Positions 18,344 to 26,071 of a DNA stretch of 64,000 bases are shown piece after piece. The position numbers and the translations under genes were made by a program. Position 1 is the stretch's first letter. Every line of letters begins with the position of its first letter. Location: NCBI RefSeq assembly GCF_021404545.1, contig NZ_JAAWWD010000002.1, positions 1 to 64,000 on the forward strand, given 5' to 3'. The notes below the pieces were generated by a model that was given only the letters and a program-made list of their open reading frames with translations, was not told the origin of the DNA and searched no databases. The stretch is from Aestuariivita sp. GTDB taxonomy: Bacteria > Pseudomonadota > Alphaproteobacteria > Rhodobacterales > Rhodobacteraceae.

Positions 18344-19105
18344 ATGCGAATCGAGGGAGCAGCAGCGATTGTCACCGGGGGGGCATCGGGCCTGGGTGGG
18401 GCAACCGCCAAGGGTCTGGCAGATGCAGGTGCCAAAGTGGCAGTCTTCGATCTGAACGAAGCACTTGGTGCACCGCTTGCAGAGCAGATCGGCGGGACCT
18501 TCCACAAGGTCGACGTCACCGACAGCAGCCAGGTCGAGGAGGCCATTGCCGCCGCAGAAGGGCTGCATGGCGCCGCGCGCATCCTTGTCAATTGCGCCGG
18601 CATCGGGCCGCCCGCTAAGGTGGTCGACCGCGACGGGGTCGCGGCTTCGCTCGATGGTTTTAACAAAGTGATCAACATCAATCTGTGTGGCAGCTTCAAC
18701 GTTCTGTCGAAAGTCGCCGCCGCACTGCACAAGGCCGAGCCCTTGGGTGAGGAGCGCGGTGTGATCATCAATACCGCGTCGGTCGCGGCGTTCGACGGCC
18801 AGATCGGGCAGGCGGCCTATGCGGCCTCGAAAGGCGGTGTGGTGGGCATGACGCTGCCCATCGCGCGCGAGCTTGCGCGCCACGGCATCCGGGTGATGAC
18901 CATTGCGCCGGGGCTCTTCCTGACGCCGCTTCTGGAGTCGCTGCCCGAAGAGGCGCAGGCCTCGCTCGGTGCGCAAGTGCCGTTCCCCAACCGCCTGGGC
19001 GATCCGGCCGAGTATGCTCGGATGGTGCGCGCGATCATCGAAAATCCGATGCTGAATGGCGAGACGATCCGGCTCGACGGGGCGATCCGGATGGCGCCGA
19101 AATGA
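18344..19105 (+). CDS. SDR dehydrogenase, 3-hydroxyacyl-CoA dehydrogenase type II-like
   Basis: A 253-residue short-chain dehydrogenase with a GGGAGG ribosome site before ATG 18344. The NAD(H)-binding motif is TGGASGLGG (11-19), with Asp after the second strand (VAVFDLNE) favouring NAD+. NCAGIG, the catalytic Ser of NTASVAAF, and the Tyr/Lys pair in AYAASKGGVVGM are all present. The overall pattern, including APGLFLTPLL and VPFPNRLGDPAEYA, matches the HSD10/type-II HADH group, which oxidises 3-hydroxyacyl-CoAs and some hydroxysteroids or branched substrates. It overlaps the acyl-CoA dehydrogenase by 4 bases. In this cluster it is the likely third beta-oxidation step. Confidence 0.9.
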   Translation: MRIEGAAAIVTGGASGLGGATAKGLADAGAKVAVFDLNEALGAPLAEQIGGTFHKVDVTDSSQVEEAIAAAEGLHGAARILVNCAGIGPPAKVVDRDGVAASLDGFNKVININLCGSFNVLSKVAAALHKAEPLGEERGVIINTASVAAFDGQIGQAAYAASKGGVVGMTLPIARELARHGIRVMTIAPGLFLTPLLESLPEEAQASLGAQVPFPNRLGDPAEYARMVRAIIENPMLNGETIRLDGAIRMAPK

Positions 19106-20292
19106 GCGCACAGATGGAGCGGGCGGGTCTGTCGGATCGGGCCCTGATGCTGGCCGACAAAGTCGAGGCCTTCGTGCGCGAGACCGTTGTGCCTTATGAA
19201 AAGGACCCACGTATGGGCTTTCACGGCCCCTCCGACGAAATGGCGACCGAGCTTAAGGATCTGGCCCGGAAGGCAGGTGTGCTGACACCGCATATCCTGG
19301 AGGATGGGGATCACCTGACCCAGCGGGAAACGGCGGCCGTGCTGATCCGGTCAGGCCTGTCGATCCTGGGACCATTGGCCTGCAATACCGCCGCCCCCGA
19401 CGAGGGGAATATGTTCCTGATTGGCAAGGTCGGCTCGCCCGAGATGAAGGAACGGTTTCTGGATCCGATGATCGCCGGCCACAAACGCTCGGCCTTTTTT
19501 ATGACCGAACCGGCTGAAGAGGGCGGCGCGGGCTCCGATCCGATGATGATGCAGACGACCTGCGTTCAGGACGGCAACCATTGGGTGATCAACGGGCGCA
19601 AGGCCTATATCACCGGGGCCGAAGGGGCCGGAGTGGGCATCGTGATGGCCAAGGCGGAGGAAGGCGCGTGCATGTTCCTTGTCGATCTGCCCGACCCCGC
19701 GATCCGGATCGAGCGGGTGATGGACACGATCGACAATTCGATGCCCGGCGGTCATGCGGTGGTCAGCATCGACAACCTGCGCCTGCCCGCCGATCAGATG
19801 CTGGGCGAGCCCGGCGAGGGCTTTAGATACGCGCAGGTGCGGCTTTCGCCCGCGCGGCTGTCGCATTGCATGCGCTGGCTCGGGGCGTGCATTCGCGCGC
19901 AGGAGATCGCCTCGGACTATGCCAATCGGCGGATGGCCTTTGGCAAGCATCTGATCGACCATGAGGGCGTCGGTTTCATGCTGGCCGAAAACATGATGGA
20001 CCTCAAACAGGCCGAGCTGATGACCTATTGGTGTGCCGATGTGCTCGATACCGGCGCGCGTGGCACGACCGAAAGCTCCATGACCAAGGTCGCGGTGTCC
20101 GAGGCGCTGATGCGGGTCGCGGACCGGGCCGTGCAATGCATGGGCGGGCAGGGTGTCACAGCCGATACGATGGTCGAACAGGTGTTTCGCGAAGTGCGCG
20201 CGTTTCGCATCTATGATGGGCCGACCGAAGTGCACAAATGGAGCCTGGCCAAGAAGATCAAACGTGACTGGAGCCGCCAAAACGTCAGCTGA
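19102..20292 (+). CDS. Acyl-CoA dehydrogenase
   Basis: A 396-residue FAD enzyme of the acyl-CoA dehydrogenase superfamily. Blocks visible are FMTEPAEEGGAGSDPMMMQTTC (FAD/substrate region), YITGAEGAGVGIVMAKAEEGACMFLVD, the DYANRRMAFGKHLIDHEGVGFMLAENMMDL helix, and CMGGQGVTADTMVEQVFREVRAFRIYDGPTEVHKWSLAK at the C-terminus. The Glu/Gly position after RIYDGPTEVHK is as in ACAD10/11-like and long/branched-chain members rather than short-chain ones. It is coupled to the SDR gene by ATGA. It should introduce the 2,3-double bond in the CoA thioester; which acyl group is unknown. A partner electron-transfer flavoprotein is not in the window. Confidence 0.9.
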   Translation: MSAQMERAGLSDRALMLADKVEAFVRETVVPYEKDPRMGFHGPSDEMATELKDLARKAGVLTPHILEDGDHLTQRETAAVLIRSGLSILGPLACNTAAPDEGNMFLIGKVGSPEMKERFLDPMIAGHKRSAFFMTEPAEEGGAGSDPMMMQTTCVQDGNHWVINGRKAYITGAEGAGVGIVMAKAEEGACMFLVDLPDPAIRIERVMDTIDNSMPGGHAVVSIDNLRLPADQMLGEPGEGFRYAQVRLSPARLSHCMRWLGACIRAQEIASDYANRRMAFGKHLIDHEGVGFMLAENMMDLKQAELMTYWCADVLDTGARGTTESSMTKVAVSEALMRVADRAVQCMGGQGVTADTMVEQVFREVRAFRIYDGPTEVHKWSLAKKIKRDWSRQNVS

Positions 20293-20319
20293 GGAACGGT
20301 CCTGTCCCATATGTGTCTA

Positions 20320-20351
20320 TTGACTTTCTACAAAACCAAACGATTGTTAGG
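20320..20351 (+). promoter_or_regulatory. TRAP operon promoter with TetR-type operator, site 2
   Basis: TTGACT (20320-20325) and ATTGTT (20343-20348) are spaced by 17 bases and may be the -35 and -10 boxes. The palindrome CCAAACGATTGTTAGG at 20336-20351 covers the -10, a position suited to repression. The TRAP binding-protein gene starts at 20420. Confidence 0.7.
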
Positions 20352-20419
20352 TTAGGCTCTGGGGAGGATCGCACAGCGCGGTGGGACAGGGCACCTTGAA
20401 CTGCAAGAGGGAGGATGGC

Positions 20420-21454
20420 ATGTTCACAACAATCGTTCGGGCGGCAGGCGCCGCAGCAATCGCATTGGCGGCCTATCAAGCCACGGCCGAAGAGTATCCG
20501 GAAGTCAGCCTGCGCATGGCGCATCCGCTGCCTGAGACCTGGCCCGCGGTCCAATGGGACAAATGGTGGGCCGAAGAGGTCGAGCGCCGCTCGGGTGGTA
20601 AAATCCAGATCGAGATGTTCTGGTCCGGCCAGTTGGGCGGTCTGTTGGAGATCAAGAACCTGGTGTCCTCTGGCGCGGTCGATCTGGGCGTGTTTGCCCA
20701 AGCGGTACATGCGTCCGAGATGCCCATGACCTCGGTCGCGGCGGGTCTTTTGAACCGCGTGTCGGCGGATGCCGCAACAGCGCAGAAACTTGCCGGAGAG
20801 GTCTATGCCGCCGATGCGACACGGGCCGAACTGGACGCGTTGAACCTGCATCCGATCAAATGGACGGTGACCTCGCCTTATCGGCTGACCTGCAACAAGC
20901 AGATCAACCGGATGTCCGACCTTGAAGGGTTGCGGGTCCGCGCCGTGGGCGGGGCCTATGTCCCGATCTGGATGGAGGCCTATGGCATGGTGCCCACCCG
21001 CGTTCAGGCGCCGGAAATCCGCGAAGGGCTTCAGCGCGGCACGCTGGATTGCAACTTTGGCCCCATCGAATGGGTGCCGTTCTTCTCGCTGCAATCGGTG
21101 GCGCCCTATGTGTCGGATATCAACACCGGCACGTTTACCACGTTCCAGATTTATGCGCCTGCGGACAGATGGAATTCCTGGCCTGAAAACGTGCGCAGCC
21201 TGATGACCGAAGTGGCACAAGAGGCGATGGCCAAGGATCTCGAATGGCTCGAAGGGGCCGAGGCAGAAGCCTATGCCGCTGTCGCCGAAGCGGGCGGACA
21301 GATGATCGAACTGGCCGATATGGAGGCGTTTATCGCCAAGTCGCCGGACATGATTTCTGTCTGGGAAGAACGGATGACCGAGGCCGGAATGGGCGATGCC
21401 ATCGCCGGTATCGTACCGCTGCAGCGCGAGGCCGCCCAAAGCTTTGCCCAGTGA
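20420..21454 (+). CDS. TRAP transporter substrate-binding protein (DctP family)
   Basis: A 344-residue periplasmic protein starting at ATG 20420 behind GAGGGAGG (20408-20415). The signal peptide is MFTTIVRAAGAAAIALAAYQATAEE. The DctP fold pattern follows: YPEVSLRMAHPLPETWPAVQWDKWWAEEVERRSGGKIQIEMFWSGQLGG, then SGAVDLGVFAQ and the helix-spanning DLEGLRVRAVGGAYVPIWMEAYGMVPTRV. The conserved Arg of RVRAVG is the usual carboxylate-binding residue, which points to an organic acid ligand. It heads the dctP-Q-M genes within the cluster and sits behind operator site 2. Its ligand is probably the substrate of the whole pathway. Confidence 0.93.
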   Translation: MFTTIVRAAGAAAIALAAYQATAEEYPEVSLRMAHPLPETWPAVQWDKWWAEEVERRSGGKIQIEMFWSGQLGGLLEIKNLVSSGAVDLGVFAQAVHASEMPMTSVAAGLLNRVSADAATAQKLAGEVYAADATRAELDALNLHPIKWTVTSPYRLTCNKQINRMSDLEGLRVRAVGGAYVPIWMEAYGMVPTRVQAPEIREGLQRGTLDCNFGPIEWVPFFSLQSVAPYVSDINTGTFTTFQIYAPADRWNSWPENVRSLMTEVAQEAMAKDLEWLEGAEAEAYAAVAEAGGQMIELADMEAFIAKSPDMISVWEERMTEAGMGDAIAGIVPLQREAAQSFAQ

Positions 21455-21468
21455 CGGCAGAGACGAAA

Positions 21469-21987
21469 ATGACAGATGGGGGCGCGCCTGAGGGCGGGCC
21501 CCCGTCACTGCGCGTCGCAGGTGCGACACTGGTGGAACGCGTGGCGCTGGGGGTGTGTGCCGTTACACTTTTTGTCGTGATGCTGGTCGGGGCCGCCGAT
21601 ATCGTCTCGGGCGAGGTCTTTGGCACGTTTTTGTCCTTCAAGGTCGACATGTCGGGCACATTGGCCGCGGCAGCCATCTTTCTGGCCTGGCCCTTGGTGC
21701 AGCGGCGCCGCGATCATATCCGCGTCGATCTTTTCCTGCCGTTCATGCCGCGCGCCTTGCGTCTGCTCGGCTGGTGGCTCAGCCAGGTCATCGGTTTGGG
21801 GGTTTTTGGCCTCATCGCCTATGGCGCGGTTGACATGGCCATCGACAGTGTGGGGATCTGGGAGGCATCGGCCGCGACGCTGGGATATCCGATCTGGCCT
21901 GCCAAACTGGCCTGCGCCGTCGGCGCGGCGATCACGATCAGCGTCTTTCTTCTCCAGGCCTGGCGCGGCCCCGGACGGGACGAGTAA
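21469..21987 (+). CDS. TRAP transporter small permease (DctQ family)
   Basis: A 172-residue four-helix membrane protein. The start is set at ATG 21469 (MTDGGAPEGG...); GTG 21451, overlapping the binding-protein stop, is an in-frame alternative. The helices run through LVERVALGVCAVTLFVVMLVGAADIVSG, LAAAAIFLAWPLVQRRRDHIRVDLFLPFM, LLGWWLSQVIGLGVFGLIAYGAV and IWPAKLACAVGAAITISVFLLQAW. The RRRDHIRVDLF block is the DctQ signature. It pairs with the large permease 5 bases downstream. Confidence 0.88.
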   Translation: MTDGGAPEGGPPSLRVAGATLVERVALGVCAVTLFVVMLVGAADIVSGEVFGTFLSFKVDMSGTLAAAAIFLAWPLVQRRRDHIRVDLFLPFMPRALRLLGWWLSQVIGLGVFGLIAYGAVDMAIDSVGIWEASAATLGYPIWPAKLACAVGAAITISVFLLQAWRGPGRDE

Positions 21988-21992
21988 GTCAG

Positions 21993-23300
21993 ATGGGCGG
22001 ATTTGAGCAAGGCGGCGTGGCCTTTGTCATTCTTCTGGTGCTGTTGGCCATCGGTGTGCCTGTGGGTTTTGCGCTGGCCGGGGTCGCGGCGGCGGGGCTT
22101 TACTTCAGCGTCGGCCCGTCCTTCCTGCTGACCACCTTCAAGACGACGCCTTACACGCTGGCCAGCGACTATACGTTTGTGGTGGTTCCGATGTTCGTTC
22201 TGATGGGGGCGATTGCCGGCCGCGCAGGCATCATCGGCGATCTTTATGCCGCGGCCCAGGCGATGCTCAGCCGGGTGCGCGGCAGCCTTTTTATGGCGAC
22301 AATCGTCGCGCAGGCGGGCTTTGCCGCGGCTTCCGGCTCGACCGTGGTCGCGTCGGGCGTTTTCACCCGCATGGCATTGCCCGAAATGCTGCGGTTTCGC
22401 TATGATCCCGGCGTTTCGGCGGGATGTATCGCGGCGGCCGGCACGCTTGCCGGGCTGATCCCGCCGTCGATTGCGATGGTGCTTTTCGCGCTTTTGACCG
22501 GTCAGCCGGTGGGCGCATTGCTGATCGCGGGCATCCTGCCCGGGGTTCTGACGGCTGCTGGCTATATGGTCGGGATCCGGATCTTTCTGCAATTCCGTCC
22601 ACACTGGGCGCCAGACCTGACCGAACAGCCGACCTGGCCCGACCGGTTCCGCGCGCTCAGCAAGGTATGGAGTGTTCTTTTGCTGATGACGCTTGTGATG
22701 GGCGGCATCTATTCGGGTCTTTTCCCACCCTCGGCGGCGGGTGCGGTCGGGGCGGCGGGCGCGCTGCTGATCGCGCTGTCGATGCGGCGGCTTGCAGGGT
22801 CGGATCTATGGGAGGCGCTGCTCGAATCCGCCCGGATCACCGCGATGATCTTTCTGATTGTGATCGCGGGCCTGATCTTCAGCCGGTTCCTGCTGATCTC
22901 GGGCTTTATCGGCGATCTGCGCAGCCTGGTGCAGGCGGCAGAACTGGGTGTGACCGGGTTTTTGGTGATGACGGTTATCCTCTTCCTGCTGCTGGGGATG
23001 TTTCTGGATTCGGTCTCGCTGCTGGTGATCACCATGCCGTTCCTCTTTCCGATCTCGCAGACGCTGGGCATCAATCCGATCTGGTTCGCGGTCATCGTGG
23101 TCAAACTGATCGAGATCGCGGCGATCTCTCCGCCCGTGGGGCTGAACTTGTATGCGGTGCTGGCCTCCGCCGATGGGCGGGTCAGGACCGGGCAGCTCTT
23201 TCGGGGCGTGACACCGTTTCTGATGATCGAGATGGTGATCCTGGGCCTCTTGCTTGCCTTCCCGGTGATTGCCACGTTCCTGCCCGATACGATGGGATGA
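21993..23300 (+). CDS. TRAP transporter large permease (DctM family)
   Basis: A 435-residue, about 12-helix sodium-coupled permease. Recognisable blocks are IPVGFALAG, VVVPMFVLMGAIAGRAGI, the repeat-like ASGSTVVASGVFTRMALPEMLRFRYDPGVSAGCIAAAGTLAGLIPPSIAMVLFA, and LLLGMFLDSVSLLVITMPFLFPI. With the two preceding genes it makes a complete TRAP importer driven by an ion gradient. It ends seven bases before the acyl-CoA ligase gene, tying import to CoA activation. Confidence 0.94.
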   Translation: MGGFEQGGVAFVILLVLLAIGVPVGFALAGVAAAGLYFSVGPSFLLTTFKTTPYTLASDYTFVVVPMFVLMGAIAGRAGIIGDLYAAAQAMLSRVRGSLFMATIVAQAGFAAASGSTVVASGVFTRMALPEMLRFRYDPGVSAGCIAAAGTLAGLIPPSIAMVLFALLTGQPVGALLIAGILPGVLTAAGYMVGIRIFLQFRPHWAPDLTEQPTWPDRFRALSKVWSVLLLMTLVMGGIYSGLFPPSAAGAVGAAGALLIALSMRRLAGSDLWEALLESARITAMIFLIVIAGLIFSRFLLISGFIGDLRSLVQAAELGVTGFLVMTVILFLLLGMFLDSVSLLVITMPFLFPISQTLGINPIWFAVIVVKLIEIAAISPPVGLNLYAVLASADGRVRTGQLFRGVTPFLMIEMVILGLLLAFPVIATFLPDTMG

Positions 23301-23307
23301 TCCGGTC

Positions 23308-24855
23308 ATGCGCCTGATCGACTTTTTCGACCGCTCCGCCAGACGCGACCCCGACAGCGTCTTTGTCAAACAAGGGATCGTGACGCGCAGCTATGCCCAG
23401 AGCAGGGACGCCACGCACCGGATCGCGGCGGCGCTTGAGCGGGATGGGTTTGGGCCGGGCACGCGGGTGGGTGTCTACCTGCCCAATGACTGGCGCGGGC
23501 TTGAGGCGATGTTCGGCCTGTTTCGCGCGGGCTGCGTCATGGTGCCGGTGAATGCGCGTAACGCGGTCGCGCAAAATGTGCAGATCCTGAGGGATAATGG
23601 GGTCGCGGTGCTCTTTTATCACTCTGGCTTTGCAGATGAGGTGGCTGAGGTGCGGGCCCATTGCCCCGGGATTGCACGGGCGATCTGCATCGACCGGGAC
23701 GGCGACGACGATGCGATGGCGCAGTGGATGGCGCCCGAAGGGACCGTCGCCCGCGCCGTGCCGCACACTCCCCAAGACCTCTGGACGCTTTATTCCACCA
23801 GCGGCACAACGGGGCGCTCCAAGGGTGTGCGGCATACGCATCTGACCAATTTGATCGCGTCGATGGATATGCTGCATGCCCTTGAGGTGCATGGACCCAA
23901 ACGCCATCTGGTCGTGGCTCCGATGACCCATTTCGCGGGCACGTTTCTTTTCGCGCTCACCATCACCGGCGGCACGCATATCCTGATGGACAGCACCGAG
24001 CCGGAGGATATTCTGGCCGCGATTGAGCGGGAGAGGGCGGAAATCCTGTTTCTTCCCCCGACGTTGATCTACCGGATGCTGGCCGCGCCAACGCGGGAGC
24101 AGCACGACTATTCCAGCCTGCACCGGTTTGTCTATGCCGCGGCCCCGATGGCTCCGCAAAAGCTGCGTGAGGCCATTGCCGCGTTCGGTCCGGTGATGAG
24201 CAATTTCTACGGTCAGGCCGAGGCTTTGGGCCCGATCGCGTTCCTGCCGCCGCAGGACCATCGCCCCGATGACGGCCCGGAATGGGATCGGCGGCTGATA
24301 TCCGTCGGACGCCCGTCCCTCCTGCGGCAGGTCGCCGTGCAGGATGAGGCGGGACGCGAACAGCCCGTCGGCACGCCGGGCGAGGTGGCGATTCAAAGCT
24401 GGGGCGTGACACCGGGCTATGAGGCCAACCCGCAGGCCACGGCAGGGGCGTTTCGGGACGGGTGGTATCTGACCGGCGATATCGGCGTGGTGGATGCGGG
24501 GGGCTATGTCACGCTGGTGGACCGCAAGACGGACATGATCATTTCCGGCGGCTTCAATATCTATCCGGCAGAGGTCGAGCGGGTACTCCTGTCTCACCCG
24601 GCTGTGATCGAAGCGGCTGTCATCGGCGTGCCCGATTCCGATTGGGGGGAGGCCGTCAAGGCGCTGGTCGAGCTTTGCGACGATGCCGAGGTCGACGGCG
24701 AGGATCTGATCGCGCTCTGCAAATCCCGGCTGGGCAGTCTGCGCGCACCCAAATCGGTGGAGATACGCGAAAGCCTGCCGCGCAACGCCACCGGAAAGGT
24801 GCTCAAACGGGTGCTGCGCGCCCCCTATTGGGAGGGTCTGGAGCGCAAGATCTGA
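23308..24855 (+). CDS. Acyl-CoA ligase (class I adenylate-forming), first of the cluster
   Basis: A 515-residue AMP-forming ligase that joins a carboxylic acid to CoA via an acyl adenylate. The start ATG 23308 lies seven bases after the TRAP permease stop. Motifs: A3 LYSTSGTTGRSKGV (about 164-177), A5 FYGQAE (Ala where Thr or Ser is usual before Glu), A7 GWYLTGDIGVVD, hinge DRKTDMIISGGFNIYP, and the catalytic Lys in RNATGKVLKR near the C-terminus. Physical linkage to the TRAP genes implies that it activates the imported acid. Chain type cannot be told from sequence. Confidence 0.9.
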   Translation: MRLIDFFDRSARRDPDSVFVKQGIVTRSYAQSRDATHRIAAALERDGFGPGTRVGVYLPNDWRGLEAMFGLFRAGCVMVPVNARNAVAQNVQILRDNGVAVLFYHSGFADEVAEVRAHCPGIARAICIDRDGDDDAMAQWMAPEGTVARAVPHTPQDLWTLYSTSGTTGRSKGVRHTHLTNLIASMDMLHALEVHGPKRHLVVAPMTHFAGTFLFALTITGGTHILMDSTEPEDILAAIERERAEILFLPPTLIYRMLAAPTREQHDYSSLHRFVYAAAPMAPQKLREAIAAFGPVMSNFYGQAEALGPIAFLPPQDHRPDDGPEWDRRLISVGRPSLLRQVAVQDEAGREQPVGTPGEVAIQSWGVTPGYEANPQATAGAFRDGWYLTGDIGVVDAGGYVTLVDRKTDMIISGGFNIYPAEVERVLLSHPAVIEAAVIGVPDSDWGEAVKALVELCDDAEVDGEDLIALCKSRLGSLRAPKSVEIRESLPRNATGKVLKRVLRAPYWEGLERKI

Positions 24856-24892
24856 TCGGGTGCGGCCCGGGCCGGTGGCGTCATCGCCGTCC

Positions 24893-25846
24893 TCAACTGC
24901 CGGGCCGAGCCATGTGCTGGCGCGCCGCGCGCCATTCCGTCAGCAACTGATCGATCCGCTCGGCCGTTCCGCGCACATCATCAACGCCACCGGCTCCGTG
25001 GCCCATGCTCCAAACCGATTTCCACGATCCCACATCCAGCGACCCGCGATGCAGCGGCGCGCCGTCCGGCGCGATAATGCCCTCCGCGATCAGGCTTTCA
25101 CGCGCGAAATTGGCGGGGATCCCCGTGACCAGGTCGCTGAGGGTCACGCCATCGGCATCCGTGCGCGTGACCATGTCCTTGTGGCCAGGCCGGGCCAGGC
25201 TTTCATGGGTGGCTATGAAAGGCGTGCCGGCATATCCCAGATCGGCATCCAGCACCTCCAGCGCATGCAGCGCGCGGCCCGACCCGATGGCGCCTGCCAC
25301 GGCAATCGGCCCGTCGAAGAAGCGCCGCGTTTCGGCGATAAAGGCAAAGGGGTTGAGCCAGCCGGTATTGCCGCCGGCTCCTGCGGTCAGCAACACCAGA
25401 CCGTCGGCACCCGCCGCGACGGCCTTGCGCGCGTGGCGCAGGCTGGCCACATCGGAAAAGACCAGCCCGCCATAGTCATGCACCGGTCCTGCCACGATAT
25501 CCGGCGCCCCCACAGAGGCCACGACCAATGGTGCGCGCGCGCGCACCGTCGCGGCCAGATCCTCCTCCAGCCGCGCATTGGACCGGTGCACGATCAGGTT
25601 CACGCCCCAGGGGGCGGCCTCGGGCTGCTCGGCGGCCGCGGCGTTGAGCCGGTCGAGCCATGCGTCGAGATCGCGCGGGCTGCGCGCATTCACCGATGGA
25701 AACGCCGACAGCGCCCCGGCGCGGGCCGACGCAACGATCAGATCCGGGCCCGAGATCAAAAACATGGGCGCCACGAATAGAGGTAATCGCAGCCGCTCTC
25801 TCAGATGCGTGCGCAGGGCGGGTCCATCTGTCTTGTCAGGCCACAT
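24893..25846 (-). CDS. Nitronate monooxygenase-like flavoprotein with the usual His replaced by Asn
   Basis: A 317-residue FMN TIM-barrel of the NMO/2-nitropropane dioxygenase-like family: FVAPMFLISGPDLIVASARAGALSAFP at the N-terminus, AGADGLVLLTAGAGGNTGW around 146-163, and FDGPIAVAGAIGSGRALHALEVLDADLGYAGTPF binding the FMN phosphate. Family members normally read GGH in the active-site loop, where His acts as base on nitroalkanes. Here it is GGN (Asn160), so nitronate oxidation is doubtful and another flavin reaction is likelier. It is transcribed away from the second CoA ligase and shares operator site 3, which lies 25 bases upstream of its start. Confidence 0.85.
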   Translation of the reverse strand: MWPDKTDGPALRTHLRERLRLPLFVAPMFLISGPDLIVASARAGALSAFPSVNARSPRDLDAWLDRLNAAAAEQPEAAPWGVNLIVHRSNARLEEDLAATVRARAPLVVASVGAPDIVAGPVHDYGGLVFSDVASLRHARKAVAAGADGLVLLTAGAGGNTGWLNPFAFIAETRRFFDGPIAVAGAIGSGRALHALEVLDADLGYAGTPFIATHESLARPGHKDMVTRTDADGVTLSDLVTGIPANFARESLIAEGIIAPDGAPLHRGSLDVGSWKSVWSMGHGAGGVDDVRGTAERIDQLLTEWRAARQHMARPGS

Positions 25847-25870
25847 GAGGTTTGCCTCCTTCTCACTTCA

Positions 25871-25911
25871 CCAAACAATCGTTTGGCATGTTCCTTCATA
25901 TAGGTTATTCT
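25871..25911 (+). promoter_or_regulatory. Divergent promoter with perfect TetR-type operator, site 3
   Basis: CCAAACAATCGTTTGG (25871-25886) is the most symmetric copy of the cluster operator. It overlaps TTGGCA (25883-25888), a plausible -35 box paired at 17 bases with TATTCT (25906-25911) for the rightward ligase gene, and lies just upstream of the leftward NMO-like gene (start 25846). Confidence 0.78.
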
Positions 25912-26071
25912 CGCCCGCAGGGAGAGAGAAATCGCCATCGCTGTGCGACACCTGTCACATCAGGTGCAATCGGATCGAGGGGGATCCGCTTTCCAGCCGA
26001 GACAACAATGCCCGGATCCGGGGGGCACACCCGCGCTGGCCCCGGGTCCCGAACAAGGACGACAGACAGAC

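Noticed and set aside
17633-19210. Minus-strand frame of 525 codons over the gap and the SDR gene
   Set aside because: Its left part covers the gene-free gap and its right part is antisense to a clear dehydrogenase. No known domain was seen, so I did not call it a gene.
22424-23317. Second plus-strand frame inside the TRAP large permease
   Set aside because: It is the +1 shadow of the DctM gene, Arg/Gly-rich and without membrane segments.
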